Shown piece after piece: positions 11,431 to 22,242 of a stretch of 64,000 bases of DNA. The notes below the pieces were generated by a model. The model was given only the letters and a program-made list of their open reading frames with translations. It ran no database searches and was not told the DNA's origin. Location: NCBI RefSeq assembly GCF_000003195.3, contig NC_012879.2, positions 39,452,565 through 39,516,564 on the forward strand. The letters are read 5' to 3'. The stretch comes from Sorghum bicolor. Taxonomy: Eukaryota; Streptophyta; Magnoliopsida; Poales; Poaceae. The translations under genes and the position numbers were made by a program. Positions within the stretch are counted from its first letter, which is position 1; each line of letters starts with the position of its first letter.

Positions 11431-12771
11431 TGTTGACACTTGCTAACACCACTTGAATACTAGGTTGTCATCCCCAGCATGGCACTAGAGTGTACTATGG
11501 TATTTATACGAACACAGATAATCCGCAAGCGCACGGATACCGTTGAAGCTTTTACCCGGTTAAAGGTTTTATCGTATCCACAGGGAAACGGGAGAACTGA
11601 TCTACGCTCTAACTTAACCAAGATAAGTAAATAGGTGTGAATAGGAAAGATGGTAGAATCGAATAAGAACAATATTAAAGGTAAGATAACAGTGAGTGAT
11701 AATATGGGAATAGAGAGTAGAGCAATTCTAGTATATGGGCGATGGTAGCAGAATAGAGAGGATAACTATGGTTTCTCTACTTCAAAGGGGTATGTCTATG
11801 TCTGGGACGAACCACGTGATAAGAGTACACCACAAAGGATGCTTATCCATAGGCCGATAAACCCTACCCGTCCTGCTAACGAGAGGTGGACTACAGGGGA
11901 CCAACGTAACTGTCACCTACGCGGCCTACCACATGATCCAGCTAGTCAGGGGATATCCACAAGTAATCTAGGTCTAAGCACCACGCTTACACCTATACTA
12001 CAACACTAACCTATAGGGTCCTATAGATTAGAAGTACTCAAAAGAGTTGTGAACCAGAACATACATGATTAGTAATTGCATAATGAATTAGAAGTAGATT
12101 ACCAAAGTCATCCCATGAGCAAGCTTGATTAGAGCTTGATCATGGCGAAGTACAACCGGAGGAAGAACCGACAGGCCGGCCTCTCCTCTAATCCTCCTTC
12201 ACTCTCCATCTCGCTACTATCTAGATTTACTCTAGTTTAGAGAAGAGAGGAGAGCTCTCATCTCTAAACCCTAGCTTTTGCTCTGTCTATGAATAATGAA
12301 TAATGATCAAGGGGTGCCTCCTCCAGGGGCCAGGGGGTCTGGTTTTATAGTCCCCTCAAGTGAACCTGGGCCGTCGGATCAAACTGACATTGATTGAATG
12401 GTTATTCTTGATCATTTAGGTCGGTGGAGCATAATCCGCGAGATTGAGCGTGATTGGCCGAAAAAGGTGGGTGGGCGCCCTAAGGACTTGGGCGGGCACC
12501 CTGTCCCTGACTCCGTTCGGTCTCCGCTTCCTTCCCGTGGCTTCTGGAGTCTTCTAGATGTAAGATAATTGCGTGACACGTTGATATCTCTATGTAATTC
12601 CGACGTGTGGGCCTTTCTTCCTTATTTCCTGATAACCCCCTGCAGAAATAGACAAACACCAAAACTCGTGGAATTCTGTCAGATAAAACCCTAAGTCTCG
12701 ATGTTGATTTCATTTGGATTCTTTTATTTGTTTATTTGATAGTTAAATTTGATACTTAAGGACCGTCAACA
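11431..12771 (-). repeat. A1 3' LTR
   Basis: The element strand starts TGTTGACGGTCC and ends GTGTCAACA. TATA box on the minus strand at 12343-12350 (CTATAAAA), preceded by CACTTGAGGGGA. GGGCGCCC boxes lie further upstream (12470-12500). It contains the CCGCAAGCGCACGG motif at 11523-11536, shared by the other LTR families here. Confidence 0.93.
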
Positions 12772-12785
12772 AACTCCCCCAAGCT
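12772..12785 (-). other. A1 3' polypurine tract
   Basis: The minus strand reads AGCTTGGGGGAGTT directly before the 3' LTR. It would prime plus-strand DNA synthesis. The same core recurs at 14358-14369 and 16020-16031. Confidence 0.85.
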
Positions 12786-12790
12786 TACCT

Positions 12791-12810
12791 CTTGCTCGTC
12801 CCTGAGCAAG
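12791..12810 (-). other. hairpin upstream of the 3' polypurine tract
   Basis: Perfect 7-bp stem CTTGCTC/GAGCAAG with a 6-base loop AGGGAC (element strand). Homologous positions in D (34429-34448) and C (39761-39782) keep the pairing with different outer base pairs. Confidence 0.6.
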
Positions 12811-15800
12811 GATAGACTCAGCTATGGATCATAAGTTGTTGCACTATCTTTAAAAATTGACGGTACACATGCTTTTAAATGAGGTCTTATCTCTGAGTTA
12901 GAGTAAACTGTCAAGACTTAAAACTTACTTACTTTACCTTTCACCATGGGACTTGTAACCGTCACTTCTGTCTTGAGTGGTTAAAAGATAGAACAGTCCA
13001 GTCAAGTGCCATGTCGCTTATTCTTGATCAGCTATAGCTCTGGAGTTTTTGTAGATTTTCAAATAAAACTCAGAGATTCCTTTGTATGACTTTCTCGTAT
13101 CTCTCTTTTGTGGTATTTCTGGATCCGTACCAAGGCAGTGATGGTATATGCCTTCTCTCAAAATATGTGGTATTTGTGGTATAAGGGATAGTGACATTGT
13201 CTTCTCTCTCACCCTACTCTAATAAGGCTTTAATATCTGGAGCTCATAGGTTTGAGATAAAATATACATACATACAAGACATTTATTGTATAGTCAAACC
13301 ATGGATCCAAAGAAACAAATCAATAAGCCAAATCAAGATGTGCATGTGTGGCGAATGAATAGTGTATGGTGATGATGGTGATGATGATGATAACAATGGT
13401 GAAAGTCTAATTCTACTTTTGCTCTTTTGAGGGGATATATACCTTCCTTGCTTTTTGAAACTTTATGAGGAGAATGAGATGCTCTTCTTTTTCTTTTCTC
13501 TCAGATGGGTATCCTGTACCCCTAATTCTAATGTCGGACACTTGTCCATTTTTACCTCTCGTCTCACTCTTTTTCTTTTCTTTCGTGGTAGTAGCAAGAT
13601 AACTTGAGCATTTATTTCACAAGGGAAAAACACAGATGTTTTTGGCTATTCTCTTCCGAATTAGGAGTAGAATATTTTTAGGTGATTTTAGAGATGGAAA
13701 TGGATGGATATATGTGGATGGTACTTCCGGAGTAGAAGTAGCATATATATGAGTGAACGTGCAAGTGAATCTTGATTTAACCACATGACAAGCTCCTAAG
13801 GGTCTACACAGCTTGACCACACTCAATGCTCATAAGCAGTAAATAATAAATGTGTGGCTCAAAGTCTAGCAAGCATGTATATATGGCTATGGTAGGAATT
13901 TAAACTTTCATCATACAGGAACTCATCATGCAACATTTTAAAGATTTTTCAAAGATAAAATTCTCCAGAATTCTAGCATCTCTAGGAATAGATAAACAGC
14001 AGCTCAACCTTCCCATATCATATCCGTTAACAACTTAGATTTCAGATCAAGTTTTCATCCCACAAGTTTAGATCTAGAGCAAGCTTTAAATTATAACAGT
14101 TATGTCTAAACTTGAGAGAGAACTTCAAATTTGCAAATTAGGCAGAACAACTATTCCTCATATCCATGCTAGAGTTTTATTATTAAGATTCAGATTAGCA
14201 TAGCCACTTTATTTATTTATTAAACACACTAAGCAAAAGATATATATATAAGCACAAAATATTTATTTGGTTTTTCATAGTTTATGTATTTTAATATTCT
14301 AATATAATATAAGTATAAAGGTAGGTAGAAATACTTAGCGAGATAAATGGGGGTGCTCTCCCCCAAGCTGAATTTTGACGTAATTTCTCTTGATGTAGCT
14401 AGCAGGTGGCAGAGGTGTATTTGAAAGTCAGCAGCATTCTGACAGCGATTAGAATGTCCTCCGTCTGCTAGTCTTCTTGATTCTTAAATTGTGTGGAGCT
14501 CAAATAGACAACAAAGCTTGTGGAACTAATTAAGTGTTAGCATAAATATCTAGCCTTCATCACGTTGAGCTTCCTCAATAAATATTACTCCCTGTTTTTA
14601 TATTTTTATTTTATAAAGTAGAAAAGAAATATTTATTTTGTTTTTATGCCACCACAGTGAAGGTACTTATGGGTTTTATGCCACTCGTATACTCACATGG
14701 GGCTTAGTATTTTTTAACATTTTTATTTTCTTTTCAAGATAGCATGATTAACTAATAATCTATTTAAGGAAAGTAAATAATTAAATGGGAAAGGGAATGC
14801 AGAAAGGATAAATATGGATAACTACCAATCTTACCTTTCGGCGAGGGTTCAATGTTTTAAGTCTTCTTGTCAAGACTTCTCATCGTGTTCATTGTTCAGG
14901 TGCGTCATTTGATTCAGGTGCGGACCTTGACGTCTGCACCTTTTAATACGGTGTCAACCATGTTCTTCGTTTGCCCAGCAGTTCGAAGTGCGGTGTTAGC
15001 AGTATCTTGCTCAGTGTGTTTGTGCTCGTAGTGTACCTGCTCATAGAGACAAGGCAGAGATCAAGTGCATGGGCCCTGTTGGTGGAAAACACCAACAAAA
15101 CTAAAAGTGTATTTGTTCTTCTCTAACCTTAAGCATAGTGAGCAAGACAAGTTGATGGATGATAAGTTCATGAGTGTAGCACTTATAACATTTGTCAGAT
15201 CAGATCGCTCAACCTTATGGAAAGATAATTTATCTATGTATATGTCTTTTTCTTTATATCTCTCAATGATTGAATGTGTAACATTTTAGCTCATATGATT
15301 AGGAGTGTGGGATCATGGAGGTAGTACTAAGAACATGGATTAAAGGACTAAACATGTTGAATCAGTTGGGTTGGTTAATCTAGAGTTGTAAATCATACAC
15401 GTTTGTCTCTTTTATTTATATGAACGCCAGAACCAAGGAGAAGCTTATAAAAGTGATAGTCAAGTATCTTAAGATGTTACCTTGCTCGAAGAGTGATGGT
15501 ACAGTATCATCTTGTGGAAGCTTTCCTTTCTTAGCGGTTGTGCGTCGTGTTTGTGGCACCCTCCATGGATCATCTCTCTATGATGAATGAGCTATGTCCT
15601 TCTTGTGCAAATTGTTAAACTTCATGTGTCACACTCTCTTCGTATCTTATGTGAGTTTATCTCAGGACTTCCCAAATCGATATTGAAAGATTTTCTGCAG
15701 GGGTTAGTCCGACAAAATATACCAATATCTACTCAAGCAGTTTTTTAGTTCAATAACCAAACTAGACTCCATGACTAATCAGATTAAGGAAGGCTATTTA

Positions 15801-16350
15801 ACCTAAGCACCATGCTTAATTTAAATGCCAATGGAAGTATGGCGAGTACTTCCAAACCAACACTTGCTAGTAAATAGACAAAGGTAGCATGACAGCGTTT
15901 ATAGAGATCTACTCAAGTGGAGATGAAGTAGTGTGATTAGTATTTAACAAATTGAGCATGTGTCAAAGGTAGGGACAACCAGCATAGCAACATGGCAAAG
16001 GATGTTTTTATGTAAAGTACTCCCCCAAGCTTGAATTTTGCAAAATTCAAGTTTGGATGAATTTAATTCAATGTTGTATGATGATTGGTTGGACATACCT
16101 TGTACTTGTCATTCATCCGATCTTCTTGCTCCAATCTTAGAAAGGTTAGTGACAAGAATACGCGAAGGAATATTTTTTTTACAATTATCCTTATATGCTC
16201 AATACACAAGGTAATGTTGCAAATAATTAAAGGCTCATGTTACGATCTGATCAATGCTTATTTTAAGACACTAAGCTTGTCCTTGGGAAACCATCAGTTT
16301 ATGTTGGCGAAGTGGTTTCCCCTCCGACACCAACCTATATCTAGATCAAC
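12811..16350 (-). other. A1 long non-coding 3' region
   Basis: About 3.5 kb with only short chance frames. It holds two internal copies of the polypurine core (14358-14369 and 16020-16031), a GAT/GGT microsatellite near 13371-13393, and the GGACAAGTGTCC-type motif near 13517-13550 (minus strand). Much of it is recognisable in the remnants at 22243-23670, 39743-43200 and 54961-56400. Confidence 0.7.
16020..16051 (-). other. internal polypurine tract with 22-bp perfect palindrome
   Basis: The element strand reads a perfect 22-bp palindrome (left arm CTTGAATTTTG, 16030-16051) running straight into AGCTTGGGGGAG (16020-16031). The order hairpin then tract is the same as at the 3' LTR, so it may be a second plus-strand priming site (inference). 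Confidence 0.55.
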
Positions 16351-17916
16351 TCAACGAGATCTGCAATATTTATTATAGACATATGCATCGACAACCGCCC
16401 TTTTAAAGTTTTTATAAATAGAAAGGAAGAGGGGGTTGGAGATCTCAAGTGTGGTGATGTCGGAGAGACCAATAGATTGGGAAGATGTTGCATATGAGCA
16501 TGGAGTAAACGAAGTGGCTATGAAATAAATTCCATGCTCATTAATGTTATCTTCGTCTCTAATCTGAATGTTCGGAGTTTCTCCTGGATTGGTCTCACCT
16601 ATGTCCTCTTCTGTAGTTGGATGAATCTCATCTTCAAAGGGAGTCAAGAACTCACCATTTGAAATTAAGCCAAAGTCAGAACCCATTAAGGCTTCTTCCT
16701 TATCCATCCATTCTACACATTCTAGCCATTTAGAACTTGTGATCAAAATAGGGGAGGTGTTAGAATTTTCTATATGGCTTAGCTCTCCTTCTATGGCATT
16801 ACTTGACATGCCATCCTTATGGTCTTCATGACTCCTATGGTTTGGTCGTCTTGGTGAATTGCTAGGATCATCATGAGACTGAAAAGAAGAGGGATAAGAG
16901 GGATCTCTAAGGTCAAGGATGGATTTAGAACTTGTGAACATGGAAGGGGAGTAGATAGAATTGTCTATATGGCTTAGCTCTCCTTCACTTGATATGTCAT
17001 CCTCGACTTCTTCATGATAGGAACCAGGACATTCTCTAAGAGAAACATTATTGCAATGATTTGAATTATCCCTGCTTAAAGGTCTCTTATAGAACCAGAA
17101 GTCTAAACCATCAGCATCTAAAAGATTTAAGGTTGGAATTCCTTCCTCCCTTGGAGAATTTTGGGGTATTGATGGTTTAGGATCGATAGCTAAAGTTTGG
17201 GATTGAAGTGGTTGCGATCTGGCTATTGAAACTTCTTCTTCTTGTCTAGGAACTGGTTCTTTCTCTTTCTCAGGGATATAAAAGCTAGGAGACTTTCCGC
17301 TCATTAAATCAATCAAATTCCAAGCTTCACTAGCGGATAGGTGGTGGAAAGATCCTCCAAAGGCCGCATGAAGGGTTTGCTTATTTTTCCTACTAAGGCC
17401 CTCAAAAAAGTGAATTAGAAGAACTTCTTCTGGAATAGAAAGTTTTGGGCCAGTGAGAGTAAGGTTAATAAAGCGGTCCCATGATTTGCCAAGAGATTCT
17501 TCTTCCAGTCGTCTAAAAGAAAGAATCTCACGCCGAAGTTCCACCACTTTGGAGATTGGAAAATATTTAGAAAGAAAACTACTATATAACTCCTTCCAAT
17601 CTCTATGAACACTCCCTACTTTGAGTTTATACCAATGTCTAGCTTTTCCCGTTAAAGAGAACGGAAAGAGCTTCCATTTAAGGGTCTCATCGGACATGCC
17701 TTCTATGCGAAGGAGGTCACAGACTCGATAAAACTCTCTTAGGTGTGTGTATGGGTTTTCCTCACCTTTTCCTGAGAAAGGTTGTTTTTGAATAAATTCT
17801 ATGTATTCAGAGTCTATCTCAAAACTAGATGCTATGATAGGCTTTGAAGATTTTGGTGGTTCGAGATGTGTGCCCATAGGTCTATAAAATTCATAGATAG
17901 ACATGTTTGAATTCAT
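16351..17916 (-). CDS. gag: gag protein of non-autonomous element A1 (521 aa, intact)
   Basis: Uninterrupted frame from ATG 17916 (MNSNMSIYEF). Residues about 40-190 form an Athila-type capsid domain: FSGKGEENPYTHLREF, then LRIEGMSDETLKWKLFPFSLTGKARHW-type retrotransposon gag core, LSKYFP and SLGKSWDRF. The remaining 300 residues are acidic, Ser/Pro-rich and low in recognisable domains, with two repeats of GELSHI-N (near 330 and 385). No zinc knuckle, protease, RT or integrase is seen. The start is chosen because homologues at 37190 begin with the same MNS-MSI. The product would form virus-like particles. The open frame in an element without pol suggests gag is needed in cis or was lost only recently. 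Copies of its C-terminus occur at 23677-24075 and 54762-54960. Confidence 0.88.
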   Translation of the reverse strand: MNSNMSIYEFYRPMGTHLEPPKSSKPIIASSFEIDSEYIEFIQKQPFSGKGEENPYTHLREFYRVCDLLRIEGMSDETLKWKLFPFSLTGKARHWYKLKVGSVHRDWKELYSSFLSKYFPISKVVELRREILSFRRLEEESLGKSWDRFINLTLTGPKLSIPEEVLLIHFFEGLSRKNKQTLHAAFGGSFHHLSASEAWNLIDLMSGKSPSFYIPEKEKEPVPRQEEEVSIARSQPLQSQTLAIDPKPSIPQNSPREEGIPTLNLLDADGLDFWFYKRPLSRDNSNHCNNVSLRECPGSYHEEVEDDISSEGELSHIDNSIYSPSMFTSSKSILDLRDPSYPSSFQSHDDPSNSPRRPNHRSHEDHKDGMSSNAIEGELSHIENSNTSPILITSSKWLECVEWMDKEEALMGSDFGLISNGEFLTPFEDEIHPTTEEDIGETNPGETPNIQIRDEDNINEHGIYFIATSFTPCSYATSSQSIGLSDITTLEISNPLFLSIYKNFKRAVVDAYVYNKYCRSR

Positions 17917-18054
17917 AATAGACCAGAGATCAAGGATTAGATAAGAAGAAAGAATAGCAGAGATGAGGCAAAGGATAAAAGGAAAATATTTTTATTTATC
18001 CATTTATTTTTTATAAAATGAATAAACTAGTTCGTAGTCAACTCAGCAACCGTT

Positions 18055-18072
18055 TCCCCGGCAACGGCGCCA
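18055..18072 (-). other. A1 primer-binding site (tRNA-Asp)
   Basis: The minus strand reads TGGCGCCGTTGCCGGGGA, a perfect complement to the 3' end of plant tRNA-Asp(GTC) as I know it, 8 bases inside the LTR. Confidence 0.88.
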
Positions 18073-18080
18073 AAAATGCT

Positions 18081-19420
18081 TGTTGACACTTGCTAACACC
18101 ACTTGAATACTAGGTTGTCATCCCCAGCATGGCACTAGAGTGTACTATGGTATTTATACGCACACAGATAATCCGCAAGCGCACGGATACCGTTGAAGCT
18201 TTTACCCGGTTAAAGGTTTTATCGTATCCACAGGGAAACGGGAGAACTGATCTACGCTCTAACTTAACCAAGATAAGTAAATAGGTGTGAATAGGAAAGA
18301 TGGTAGAATCGAATAAGAACAATATTAAAGGTAAGATAACAGTGAGTGATAATATGGGAATAGAGAGTAGAGCAATTCTAGTATATGGGTGATGGTAGCA
18401 GAATAGAGAGGATAACTATGGTTTCTCTACTTCAAAGGGGTATGTCTATGCCTGGGACGAACCACGTGATAAGAGTACACCACAAAGGATGCTTATCCAT
18501 AGGCCGATAAACCCTACCCGTCCTGCTAACGAGAGGTGGACTACAGGGGACCAACGTAACTGTCACCTACGCGGCCTACCACACGATCCAGCTAGTCAGG
18601 GGATATCCACAAGTAATCTAGGTCTAAGCACCACGCTTACACCTATAATACAACACTAACCTATAGGGTCCTATAGATTAGAAGTACTCAAAAGAGTTGT
18701 GAACCAGAACATACATGATTAGTAATTGCATAATGAATTAGAAGTAGATTACCAGAGTCATCCCATGAGCAAGCTTGATTAGAGCTTGATCATGGCGAAG
18801 TACAACCGGAGGAAGAACCGACAGGCCGGCCTCTCCTCTAATCCTCCTTCGCTCTCCATCTCGCTACTATCTAGATCTACTCTAGTTTAGAGAAGAGAGG
18901 ATAGCTCTCATCTCTAAACCCTAGCTTTTGCTCTGTCTATGAATAATGAATAATGATCAAGGGGTGCCTCCTCCAGGGGCCAGGGGTCTGGTTTTATAGT
19001 CCCCTCAAGTGAACCTGGGCCGTCGGATCAAACCGACATTGATTGAACGGTTATTCTTGATCCTTTAGGTCGGTGGAGCATAATCCGCGAGATTGAGCGT
19101 GATTGGCCGAAAAAGGTGGGCGGGCGCCCTAAGGACTTGGGCGGGCGCCCTGTCCCTGACTCCGTTCGGTCTCCGCTTCCTTCCCGTGGCTTCTGGAGTC
19201 TTCTAGATGTAAGATAATTGCGCGGCACGTTGATATCTCTATGTAATCCCGATGTGTGGGCCTTTCTTCCTTATTTCCTGATAACCCCCTGTAGAAATAG
19301 ACAAACACCAAAACTCGTGGAATTCTGTCAGATAAAACCCTAAGACTCGATGTTGATTTCATTTGGATCCTTTTATTTGTTTATTTGATAGTTAAATTTG
19401 ATACTTAAGGACCGTCAACA
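18081..19420 (-). repeat. A1 5' LTR
   Basis: 1,340 bases, nearly identical to the 3' LTR. TATA on the minus strand at about 18991-18999. Followed by target copy CTCTG. Confidence 0.93.
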
Positions 19421-19425
19421 CTCTG
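19421..19425. repeat. target site duplication of A1, right copy
   Basis: CTCTG, matching 11426-11430. The Athila 3' untranslated sequence resumes with CACACTTTAC. Confidence 0.95.
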
Positions 19426-20457
19426 CACACTTTACGTTACACACACATATATCTTGGATTATGCAGAATATTGTCTCCGACATGATAAATTAAAAAGATT
19501 AAAATATTTCTAATTATGATTAATCTCAATCTGTGATATTTCCTAAAAACTTGCAATTATTATAAAATCATTTTAAAACCCTGTGTTACTTAAGACAGTA
19601 TGGAATGTGAGATGGTAGAGTATGAGTTTCTTATTCTTGATATCATTGTTGCTTGGAGAATTTATTTCAAAATATTCAAAATTTTAGCTACCATCCTCAG
19701 TGTTTTATATGCCTGATAAAACTGAAAATATTAATTATAATTATAAAAGCTATCTCTTCTGTATTGAGTTTGTTCAAAATGAGTTAGACCCTTGTTGAGA
19801 GATTTATCATGCTCCTAAGATCAAGACATTTATTCAGAAAGATTCACTCTTCCGAAGTATTATTGCATTAGAGGCATGGGCTATGCAAAAATAGAGATAT
19901 TTCGAGGAAATAAAAAGGAGCAAGTGCTCGACAACCTCGCAGAAAAATGGACAAGTGTCCGGTAGTAGAATTAGGGGTACCTCGGTATCCACTTAAAAAA
20001 AGAAGAAGAAAAATGATAGCCCATGGTCCCTCTAATAAGCAATATGCCAGCAAGAGTTGACAAAGATTTTAATTTCCAAAGTCTTTGATCTAAGAGTATG
20101 ACATTCCCCTCCTCGGATCCCGTTTTGATCAGGAAATAAATGCAAAGTAAGTATGCTTGAGAATTTTTGCAAAATAAAACAACCTCAGTGAGATATATAA
20201 AAGATAATGAGTGATCTGAGAAGAACCTATGTGGATAAAAAGGTATGCTAACTTTCTTTCAAAAATATACAAAAACTCCAAGTGACAGGATTGAGAAGAA
20301 AGGATCTTTACTCTTAACCATAAACATCCCTGACTATAGTACACAGTGGAATTTTAACACCCTGCAAATAAAAAGAATGTTTTAAATGTTTACCCCAGAT
20401 ATTTTTCTTAACCATCCTTCTCTCGAGGATGAGTAAAAGCCTAAGTATGGGGGTATT
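19426..20457 (+). other. Athila 3' untranslated region, right of A1
   Basis: Non-coding and similar to the reverse strand of 45547-46555. It contains ATGGACAAGTGTCC and TAGAATTAGGGGTAC at 19946-19980, and a polypurine-like AAGTATGGGGGTATT just before the LTR. Confidence 0.7.
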
Positions 20458-21689
20458 TGTTGACGGTTCTTAACTATCCATTTTAATTATTAAATAAACA
20501 AGGGAAAGGACCAATATGCAACCAACACCTAGAATTAGGGTTTGATCTGACAGAATTCCATGAGTTTTGTTGTTTATCTGTTTCTGCAGGGGGTTATCAG
20601 GAAATAAGGATGAAAGGCCCACATGTCGGGATTACATAGAGATATCAACGCACCGCGCGATTTTCTACCATCTAGAAGACTCCAGAAGCCACGGGAAGAA
20701 GGCAGAGGCCGAAAGGGGCCAGGCCCAGGGCACCCGCCCTGGTGACCTGGGCGCCCGCCCCCTGCTGGATGCCAATCAGGACTCTCTTCGCACGGGATGT
20801 TCCACCGACCTATTGGATCAAGGAAAACATAGTACCACCTCGCCTACCAACCCAAAAAGCATAGAGGAGGAGGACTATATAAGGAGACCACCTGGCCCCT
20901 GGAGAAGACATGAAAAAATTATCATAGAGATTGAGGGTGCCCTCGAAGGAAAACCTCTTCTTTAATTAATATTTCTTTTTAGGCTTAGCAACCAATGTAA
21001 AGTAGAAATAGATCTTCTAGTTTCTACTAGATTGAGAGAGATAGAGTGGAGGTGTAGATTGGAGGAAGCCCGGCCTGTCGGTGTCTACTCCAAGCTTGTA
21101 CCTGCGGGATCAAGTTCTCCTAACCCGAAGCTTGCTCCTAGGATTCTTCAGTATTTCGACTTCTAAATTCTAGTAAGTTCTTGTTTTATTGTTCTTTTGG
21201 TTTATGAGTTTATTTTAATCTCTTCGCGTAGAGTTTAGAGTAATCATTGCTGGCGTAAACGTGGTGTTTAGGCTGGGGTACTCATAGATATTCCCTGACT
21301 AGCTGGACCGTGGTAGTAGCGAGGAACGTGACAATTCCGAGTTACCTTTGCAGACCATATCTCGTTAGCAAGAAGGATAGGGTTTATAGGTGCGGGTTGA
21401 ACATCCTTTGTGGTGTCTAGATTCCGTTAGCCTCCCCAATACAACAGTAGATCATCCTTACCAAGGTTAGAAGGAGACTACGGTTGCAGTCTTCTCTATT
21501 TATCACTCACATCGAAAGACATTCTTTGTTGCCTAAAGGTTAGTAGTAATAGACCGGTTAGTCAGATGCACTCTTTCTCCTAGTGGTAAAAAAATAAATA
21601 CGATACTCTAGATAATTTCCCGGGTGAAATGCTCACCGATATCCGTGCGCTTGCGGATCAATTCCTTATTGCGTTCCCAAATATCGACA
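20458..21689 (+). repeat. 3' LTR of the plus-strand Athila element (B-type)
   Basis: Starts TGTTGACGGTTC and ends CCAAATATCGACA, 1,232 bases, the same length as the LTR at 44315-45546. TATA at about 20876 (CTATATAAGG). CCGTGCGCTTGCGG motif at 21643-21656. Confidence 0.88.
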
Positions 21690-22242
21690 GCTATGCTAAT
21701 CTAGATGTCTAATTGATGTGGTGGCTCTAATCTTGATCAGAGGCTTCTTCTCCCTTGAGGAATAATGAATTAGGGTTGAGAGGCTCTCTCCTCCAGGTGC
21801 CAGGGGGTCTGGTTTTATAGTCCCTTCAAGTGAATATGGGCCGTTGGATCAAACCGACATCGATTGAACGGTTATCCTTGATCCTTTAGGTCTGTGGAGA
21901 TAGATCCCGAAAGAGAGTCCTATTTGGACTCCAGGAGGGGGCGGGTGCCGTGGTCAACTGGGCAGGCACCCAGGGCCTGGCTCCATTCGGCCTCCGCTTC
22001 CTTCACGTGGCTTTTGGAGTCTTCTAGATGTAAGATAATTGTGTGGCTCGTTAATATCTCTATGTAAACATGACATGTGGGCCTTTCTTTCGTATTTCCT
22101 GATAACCCCCTGCAGAAATAGACAAACACCAAAACTCGTGCAATTCTGTCAGATAAAACCCTAAGTCTGGATGTTTGTTTCATTTGGATCCTTTTTCTTT
22201 GTTTATTTGATAATTAAATTTGATACTTAAGGACCATCAACA
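21690..22242 (-). repeat. truncated minus-strand LTR
   Basis: Element-strand start TGTTGATGGTCC at 22242, with the usual U3 blocks and a TATA at about 21819. It is cut at 21690 by the end of the Athila LTR. It probably belongs to the element at 22243-26254 as its 3' LTR, with the plus-strand Athila inserted into it, but the missing part is outside the window. Confidence 0.6.

Larger units (their letters stand above)
11431..19420 (-). mobile_element. A1: complete non-autonomous gag-only Athila-like element
   Basis: 7,990 bases with LTRs 11431-12771 and 18081-19420, a tRNA-Asp primer site, one intact gag ORF and 3.6 kb without coding sequence where pol would be. It is flanked by CTCTG on both sides. 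The two LTRs differ at roughly 20 positions over 1,340 bases by eye, so it is a young insertion. Lacking RT and integrase, it must have been mobilised in trans, probably by an Athila relative with the same LTR ends and primer site (inference). Confidence 0.93.
9178..21689 (+). mobile_element. Athila-type Ty3-Gypsy element, 3' part, split by element A1
   Basis: Order on the plus strand: integrase fragment (9178-10145), promoter-like spacer, 3' ORF (10523-11150), element A1 inserted at 11431-19420, 3' untranslated region (19426-20457), and 3' LTR (20458-21689). The 5' part lies beyond the RIRE3-like insertion, outside the window. It is closely similar, in the opposite orientation, to the complete Athila copy at 44315-53537, which provides a reference for each break. 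Confidence 0.88.
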
